This document shows positions 59,830 through 64,000 of a DNA stretch of 64,000 bases, piece after piece. The notes under the pieces are model-generated. The model saw only the letters and a program-made list of their open reading frames with translations, ran no database searches and was not told where the DNA came from. How positions within the stretch are numbered: the first letter of the stretch is position 1; the number at the start of each line of letters is the position of its first letter. The stretch is from Sulfopaludibacter sp035606355. GTDB taxonomy: Bacteria; Acidobacteriota; Terriglobia; Bryobacterales; Bryobacteraceae. Location of the stretch: the NCBI GenBank assembly GCA_035606355.1, contig DATNFO010000059.1, positions 52,849-116,848 on the forward strand, written 5' to 3'. A program made the translations under genes and the position numbers.

Positions 59830-60090
59830 GCACCGTTTACCGCTCCCTTACGGGGTTGTGAAAAAATATCGAATTGCTTCCGGATCCCCGGCACCTTTTA
59901 CCGCTCCCTTACGGTCACGGCTCCGTTAGGTACATGATTCCGATAACGGAGCCGCGACCGTCAGGAAGCGGTAAAAGGTGTATCGAAAGGCGAATGGATC
60001 GCGACGAGAACAGCAGCCGGATTTTTCACAAAGCCCGTGAGGGAGCGGTAAACGGTGCATCGAAAGGCGAACGGATCGCCACGAGCCCCA
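59830..60090. repeat. Long nested inverted repeat, copy C (most complete)
   Basis: Outer arms 59831-59867 and 60021-60057 (CACCGTTTACCGCTCCC... and its complement, including a GTGAAAAAAT end) enclose inner arms 59891-59927 and about 59944-59980. This nesting gives a 230-nt two-level cruciform-like structure. The C-terminal flank has CGAAAGGCGAACGGATCGCC. It fills the 59812-60094 gap between convergent genes. Confidence 0.85.
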
Positions 60091-60094
60091 AGAC

Positions 60095-63000
60095 TCACCG
60101 CCGAGCGATCGTCACGGCCGCATCCTCGCTGCCCGGAAGCGGCACCCGCACGATCTGCTCGTTGTCCGATCCCGCGAACGTAGCCACCTGCTTTCCATTC
60201 ACCAAAATCCCGTAATTCCCCGCCGGCATCCCGCTGATCCGCAGGTGCGTCTCATGCGCCCGCCCCGCGCGATTCTCCACCCGGAACGCGACCGTGCTCA
60301 GGTTGTCGCTGATCGAGATCGGCTGCTCCGCGGCGAATCCATCGTTATCGAACAGCAGATGCAAATGCTGCTTGTTGCGGATCACGTGCAACCGCATGCG
60401 CAGTCCGTCGCGCGCGATCACCCGCACCCCGTCCTTCGCCCGCGTGAGAATGCCGCCGTAAGCATAATCGCCGAACACGGGGTCGTTCACCACTACAGTC
60501 GCGTGCGTGCGCAGCGCGCCCACATACCCGACGTCTTCCTCCGCGCTGTAATACCACGCGCCCCGCGGCATCGTCTTGCCGATCCATCCGCGACCCCATG
60601 CTTCCGGGATAAAGCCGCCGCCCGTTGCCCCGTCGTTCACCTTCGCCGGGAACCAGTAGCCGTAACCGCTCTCGGCCGTGCCTGAGTTGACCAGGCACCA
60701 CGCGCTGAGGGACGAAGCATAGCCCAGGCGAATATAGTCGGTCGGATTTTCCGCAAAGTTGAGCCCGTGGTCGAGCACGGCCCATCCGCCCAGATGCGAC
60801 ATGTAGCTTTGCAGATAAGATGTCGACCCGCGATAGTCGCTGCCCAGCAGATAGTAAGCAGCCTCTAGCCAGCCGCGGTCGTTCACGTTCAGTTGCATCT
60901 GGAAATCGGAGAATTTCTTCGCCGCTTCCGGCGTCACCTTGCTGAAATCCGGGATTTCGCCGCGTCCCGGCCCGACGGCGAACTTCGGCGGATCCACATG
61001 GTGCTTGCCCGCATTGCGCAGCGCATAGCGCGCGAACGCCTCGGTAGATTCGAAGCCCGTGGAATCGAAGGCGAACTCCGAGCCGTAAAGATTCGGCGTG
61101 TTGAGTACAAAATGCGCGACCTTGGTTTCCCACAAGCTGCGTAACTCATTCGCCCATTCCTGCTTGCCTTCTTCTTCCAGCGAGTAAATCAGGTCTTCGA
61201 TACACGCTTCGTTCATCGTGCCCACCGAATTCGCCGACCAGTTGCGCGTAGCGAACGGTACCGTCCAATACGCCACCGCCGTCCGGTAAGCCAGCTCCAG
61301 ATACTGCGCGGAAGTCTTCCACTTCAGCATGTCCGGATAGAACTTCCCGATCTGATACAGCCGGTGATACATGTTGATGATGTGCGGGTAGTCGTAGATG
61401 CGCCAGAGGTGGTCCTTGTGCAGGACGGTCCAGTCCCGCTGGCGGTTCGGGTTGCCCGGTTCGTAAGTGTCGGGCGGCGTGTCCGGGGCCGCGCGATGCT
61501 GCCACCAGTTATCGAACGTGCCATAGATGCCGTAAGGGTAAGGCTCCTTGTCGGTCATCTGCATGCCGCCTTTGCCATCCTTATAATCGTTGAATAAGTA
61601 ATAGCGGACATACCGTTCTACGCTCGCAACGCCTTCCTGAGTGGGGAAAAATGCATTCACGCCGGCGACAAAAGCCGGCCGCGCATTTCCCGCGTCATCG
61701 CTGGAATCGGTTAGCCACGGGCTCAGCCGGTCGCGGTCTTCCGGGTTGCGCAGCACCTTGGCCATCTGATCCCAGTCGCCGTACGCGCCGTACCAGGGCT
61801 TGCTGGAATCCATGTGCTGCATCTTTTCTACCAGGAACTTCTCCCGCTTCTTAATCACTGTTTCGAGCGGCTCCGTCACAAAGAACTCGAGCGAGGTCCA
61901 CTGCTTGTCGCCGTAGCGAACCTTCAACATGTTCTCGCCGAGTTTGTCGAACTGCACCTTGTACACCTGAGTGTCGGCGCCCTTCTTGCCCACATACTCC
62001 AACTTCGTCTTCGCCGGAAACTCCGCTTCCACCGCGTCGATCTTGTTCTTCGTGCGCAGCGCGATCATCGCCGGCAGGTTGCTCGGCAGCGTCATGCCGG
62101 GAACCACCGTCGTGTCGAACTGATTGCTGGCGTAAAGTTCGTCGCGAACACCCTGGAAACTCGGAGCCCACTGCATTTTGAATTGATAGGTGACCTCGCT
62201 GCCTTTGGAACCGCGCGCCGCCAGATGAAGGCTCGTCAACGGCAGGCGCCACGGCTGCTGGCGGCCGGCCTCGCGAGCCCTGTTGAGATCGGCGACGTTG
62301 TTGACCGTCGCATGAATGTAGGGCGTGAAGCCGCCGCGGCCGCCCCGGCCTCCCGCATCGGCCGGGAAGCCGCCGCTATTGTCGAAGTATTCCAGGCTCG
62401 TCGATCCCACGGTAGTCATGAGCAGGTACGGACCCACGCCATTGCTGCGCGCCCAAAACATCCACGAACCGTTGCCGGCCACCAGGCTATGGCGTAGCAG
62501 TTTCTGCGTATAGATGTCGCCCCGGCGTCCGGGAGTGCCCTCGGCCATGCGCGTCGGGACGGCCAGGTCGCCGACCTCGATAGGCGCGGATGTGTTGTTT
62601 GCCAGCGTGATGCTCCAGTTCAACTGATCGCCGTCAAGGTGGAACGCTTCGCTGACGGCCAGGTCCTGCGGCAACACCACGGTCCGCTCCGGGCCTACCC
62701 GCCATTCCGTGACGCCGGTCTCCGCGTTCGGCGCCAATCGGAACTCGATGCGCATCGCCGAGGCGCTCACCGGGCTGAACTTCACCTCGTTGAATTTCGA
62801 AGTTTCATTGCCGTAAGGCGTCGTGGTCTGAACCGGCCGCCAATCGTTGCCGTCCTGGTAAAGAATGCGCCACGAACCGGGCGCCTGATAGTGCACCGCC
62901 GGAGCCCCGCCTCGCGCGCCGCGTCCGCCCGCCGGTTCTTCGCCCGCCCAGTAGACGGCTGCTTCCGACACCGTTTCCGCCCGGGGGAACGTGTACTGAA

Positions 63001-63472
63001 TCCAATGCGTGCCGCCGGCGGCGCCGCCCTGGAAGACGGCTGCGACCACCGGAGGCGCGCCGCGTCCGCCGCGTCCACCGAACGCCGGCGTGATCGCGCC
63101 ATCGTTCACCGTCGCAAGACCGGGCACCGTTTCCGACGCGGTAACCTGGCTCTGCGCCGCGAGCGTTTTGAGCAGCTCGCCGACACGATATTGAATCCGA
63201 TTGGCGGCCGGTTGACCGGAGAGAGTGAGCTGGCTGATATCGCGCCACTCGCCCTGCGGAGACGTGCGGTACCGCGCCACTACGCGCCCGAGCGAACCGC
63301 CAGGAGCGATGTACTCGGTATCGGCAACATCGTTGGTGCGTCGAAGGCTGACAATTCCCTCGTCGGTGCACTGAATGGTGAAAGCCCCGTTACGCAGGCT
63401 TTGCGCGGGAACAACGGCCGGCAGCAGAAGCAGCGCAGCCAAGGGTCGGACGAACTTCAAATTGAGTGTCAT
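60095..63472 (-). CDS. Large secreted DUF5695-like carbohydrate-associated protein
   Basis: 1125 residues from ATG 63472, giving a good signal peptide (A-A-L-L-L-L-P-A-V-V-P-A-Q). An N-terminal beta-sandwich region (with Gly/Arg-rich inserts G-G-R-G-G-R-G) is followed from about residue 500 by an (alpha/alpha)-barrel-like part with many W/Y/H/D residues (W-Y-G-A-Y-G-D-W-D-Q; W-T-V-P-F-A-T-R-N-W; G-W-A-V-L-D-H-G-L-N-F-A). A C-terminal beta-domain closes it. This fits DUF5695, suspected glycoside hydrolases. Substrate unknown. The frame is open to 63652, but that extension lies in copy D of the repeat family and is not protein. Confidence 0.8.
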   Translation of the reverse strand: MTLNLKFVRPLAALLLLPAVVPAQSLRNGAFTIQCTDEGIVSLRRTNDVADTEYIAPGGSLGRVVARYRTSPQGEWRDISQLTLSGQPAANRIQYRVGELLKTLAAQSQVTASETVPGLATVNDGAITPAFGGRGGRGAPPVVAAVFQGGAAGGTHWIQYTFPRAETVSEAAVYWAGEEPAGGRGARGGAPAVHYQAPGSWRILYQDGNDWRPVQTTTPYGNETSKFNEVKFSPVSASAMRIEFRLAPNAETGVTEWRVGPERTVVLPQDLAVSEAFHLDGDQLNWSITLANNTSAPIEVGDLAVPTRMAEGTPGRRGDIYTQKLLRHSLVAGNGSWMFWARSNGVGPYLLMTTVGSTSLEYFDNSGGFPADAGGRGGRGGFTPYIHATVNNVADLNRAREAGRQQPWRLPLTSLHLAARGSKGSEVTYQFKMQWAPSFQGVRDELYASNQFDTTVVPGMTLPSNLPAMIALRTKNKIDAVEAEFPAKTKLEYVGKKGADTQVYKVQFDKLGENMLKVRYGDKQWTSLEFFVTEPLETVIKKREKFLVEKMQHMDSSKPWYGAYGDWDQMAKVLRNPEDRDRLSPWLTDSSDDAGNARPAFVAGVNAFFPTQEGVASVERYVRYYLFNDYKDGKGGMQMTDKEPYPYGIYGTFDNWWQHRAAPDTPPDTYEPGNPNRQRDWTVLHKDHLWRIYDYPHIINMYHRLYQIGKFYPDMLKWKTSAQYLELAYRTAVAYWTVPFATRNWSANSVGTMNEACIEDLIYSLEEEGKQEWANELRSLWETKVAHFVLNTPNLYGSEFAFDSTGFESTEAFARYALRNAGKHHVDPPKFAVGPGRGEIPDFSKVTPEAAKKFSDFQMQLNVNDRGWLEAAYYLLGSDYRGSTSYLQSYMSHLGGWAVLDHGLNFAENPTDYIRLGYASSLSAWCLVNSGTAESGYGYWFPAKVNDGATGGGFIPEAWGRGWIGKTMPRGAWYYSAEEDVGYVGALRTHATVVVNDPVFGDYAYGGILTRAKDGVRVIARDGLRMRLHVIRNKQHLHLLFDNDGFAAEQPISISDNLSTVAFRVENRAGRAHETHLRISGMPAGNYGILVNGKQVATFAGSDNEQIVRVPLPGSEDAAVTIARR

Positions 63473-63570
63473 GGGCAGGCCAAGCGCCCAGCGTATCACA
63501 GATGTAAGCGGTTTCAAGCGGTCGGCCCGGAGGAATCCGTTCACCAACCCGGCTACCGTTCTCGTTGAAC

Positions 63571-63888
63571 TCCATGCGCCTTTCGATGCACTTTTTACCG
63601 CTCCCTCACGGGTTTGTGAAAAAATCGGGCTGTTGTTCTCGTGGCGATCCATTCTCCTTTCGATACACCTTTTACCGCTTCCTCACGGTCTCCTCACGGT
63701 CGCGGCTCCGTTAGTAGAATCAACTAGATACGGAGCCGTGACCGTGAGGGAGCGGTAAAAGGGGCCCGAGACAGGAGTGCGTTTGAATGCGGGAAAAAAG
63801 CAATTCGATATTTTTTCACAAGCCCTCACGGTCGCGGCTCCGTTAGCAGAATGAACTGCATACGGAGCCGTGACCGTAAGGGAGTAAC
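63571..63888. repeat. Long inverted repeat cluster, copy D
   Basis: Two hairpins in one stretch: inner arms 63666-63761 (apex TAG/CTA) and a shorter one at 63823-63883 (apex GCAG/CTGC), joined by TTGTGAAAAAAT-type modules in both orientations. The region 63473-64000 holds no convincing gene; 63889-64000 shows only non-coding-looking sequence, and any gene there would extend beyond the window. Confidence 0.8.
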
Positions 63889-64000
63889 CATGGCCCTGTG
63901 GGCCGCCGATAGAAATGAAAGTCGGCGTAGTGCATCCTGGTATCGGTAGCGGCGCGTTTGAGGTCGGTATTCCGCTCTGGAGATGTTGAGGCCGAAGGGA

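Noticed and set aside
59874..60215. 113-residue frame after the GlcG-like gene
   Set aside because: It consists of the long inverted repeat; similar peptides arise at the other repeat copies, so it is not a gene.
63889..64000. Start of a new gene at the window end (ATG near 63889)
   Set aside because: The frame closes after a few codons and no coding pattern is visible.

Overview
This 64 kb window looks like chromosomal DNA of an acidobacterium close to Solibacter/Bryobacter. This is inferred from content, with no search behind it. The lineage-typical families are: two proteins of the TIGR03435 type, a VWFA-related protein of the TIGR03436 type, several MacB/FtsX-like permeases without their own ATPase (two preceded by overlapping PadR regulators), two Asp-box (BNR/VPS10-like) secreted proteins, a TIGR02999-like ECF sigma factor and serine/threonine kinases with TPR or TolB-like C-termini. 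Base composition is high in GC throughout. No tRNA, rRNA, CRISPR array, phage or transposase gene was recognised.

Layout. 1-3.3 kb: tail of a spermidine-synthase-like membrane protein, manC and lepB (minus strand, coupled), and a pair of SMR-type transport subunits. 3.3-8.4 kb: a 1437-aa fused permease with its ABC ATPase. 8.4-16 kb: VWA protein, FAD-dependent desaturase/oxidase, S9 peptidase, TIGR03435 protein, small hypothetical protein, DUF2264 protein. 16-24.5 kb: large Asp-box protein, TPR kinase, PEP-CTERM protein, ECF sigma factor, small secreted protein. 24.6-27.6 kb: PadR + permease. 27.7-34.6 kb: a sugar-acid catabolism locus, with a four-gene minus-strand operon (MFS importer, enolase-superfamily dehydratase, AraD1/GguC-like FAH protein, hydroxyacid dehydrogenase) divergent from a GntR/FadR regulator coupled to a GH39-like secreted glycosidase. 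34.6-42 kb: PadR with an orphan permease-prefix protein, archease, second TIGR03435 protein, two secreted proteins, PhnB-like protein, two exported hypothetical proteins. 42-54 kb: permease + PadR, TonB-dependent receptor, and divergently an Asp-box protein, amidohydrolase and penicillin-acylase-like cluster. 54-64 kb: thioredoxin-like gene interrupted by UGA, TolB-like kinase, ankyrin protein, GlcG/HbpS-like protein, DUF5695-like protein.

Most interesting points. (1) The thioredoxin-like gene at 54365-54934 has an in-frame UGA exactly where the first Cys of a CxxC active site belongs. A bacterial SECIS-like hairpin follows at the right distance, so it is probably a selenoprotein that a normal gene caller truncates. 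(2) A modular family of short perfect hairpins with 2-4 nt loops, whose stems differ by compensatory changes, sits just after stop codons. In two places (9.3-9.65 kb and 35.95-36.27 kb) the hairpins were tandemly duplicated together with the 3' end of the neighbouring gene. (3) A second family of long nested inverted repeats (31.97, 54.18, 59.83 and 63.57 kb) has covarying apical stems and creates false N-terminal extensions of genes. (4) A permease domain is fused to an additional large integral-membrane domain. (5) Several genes have a TACAAT-type box only 6-11 nt before the start codon and no Shine-Dalgarno, suggesting leaderless mRNAs.
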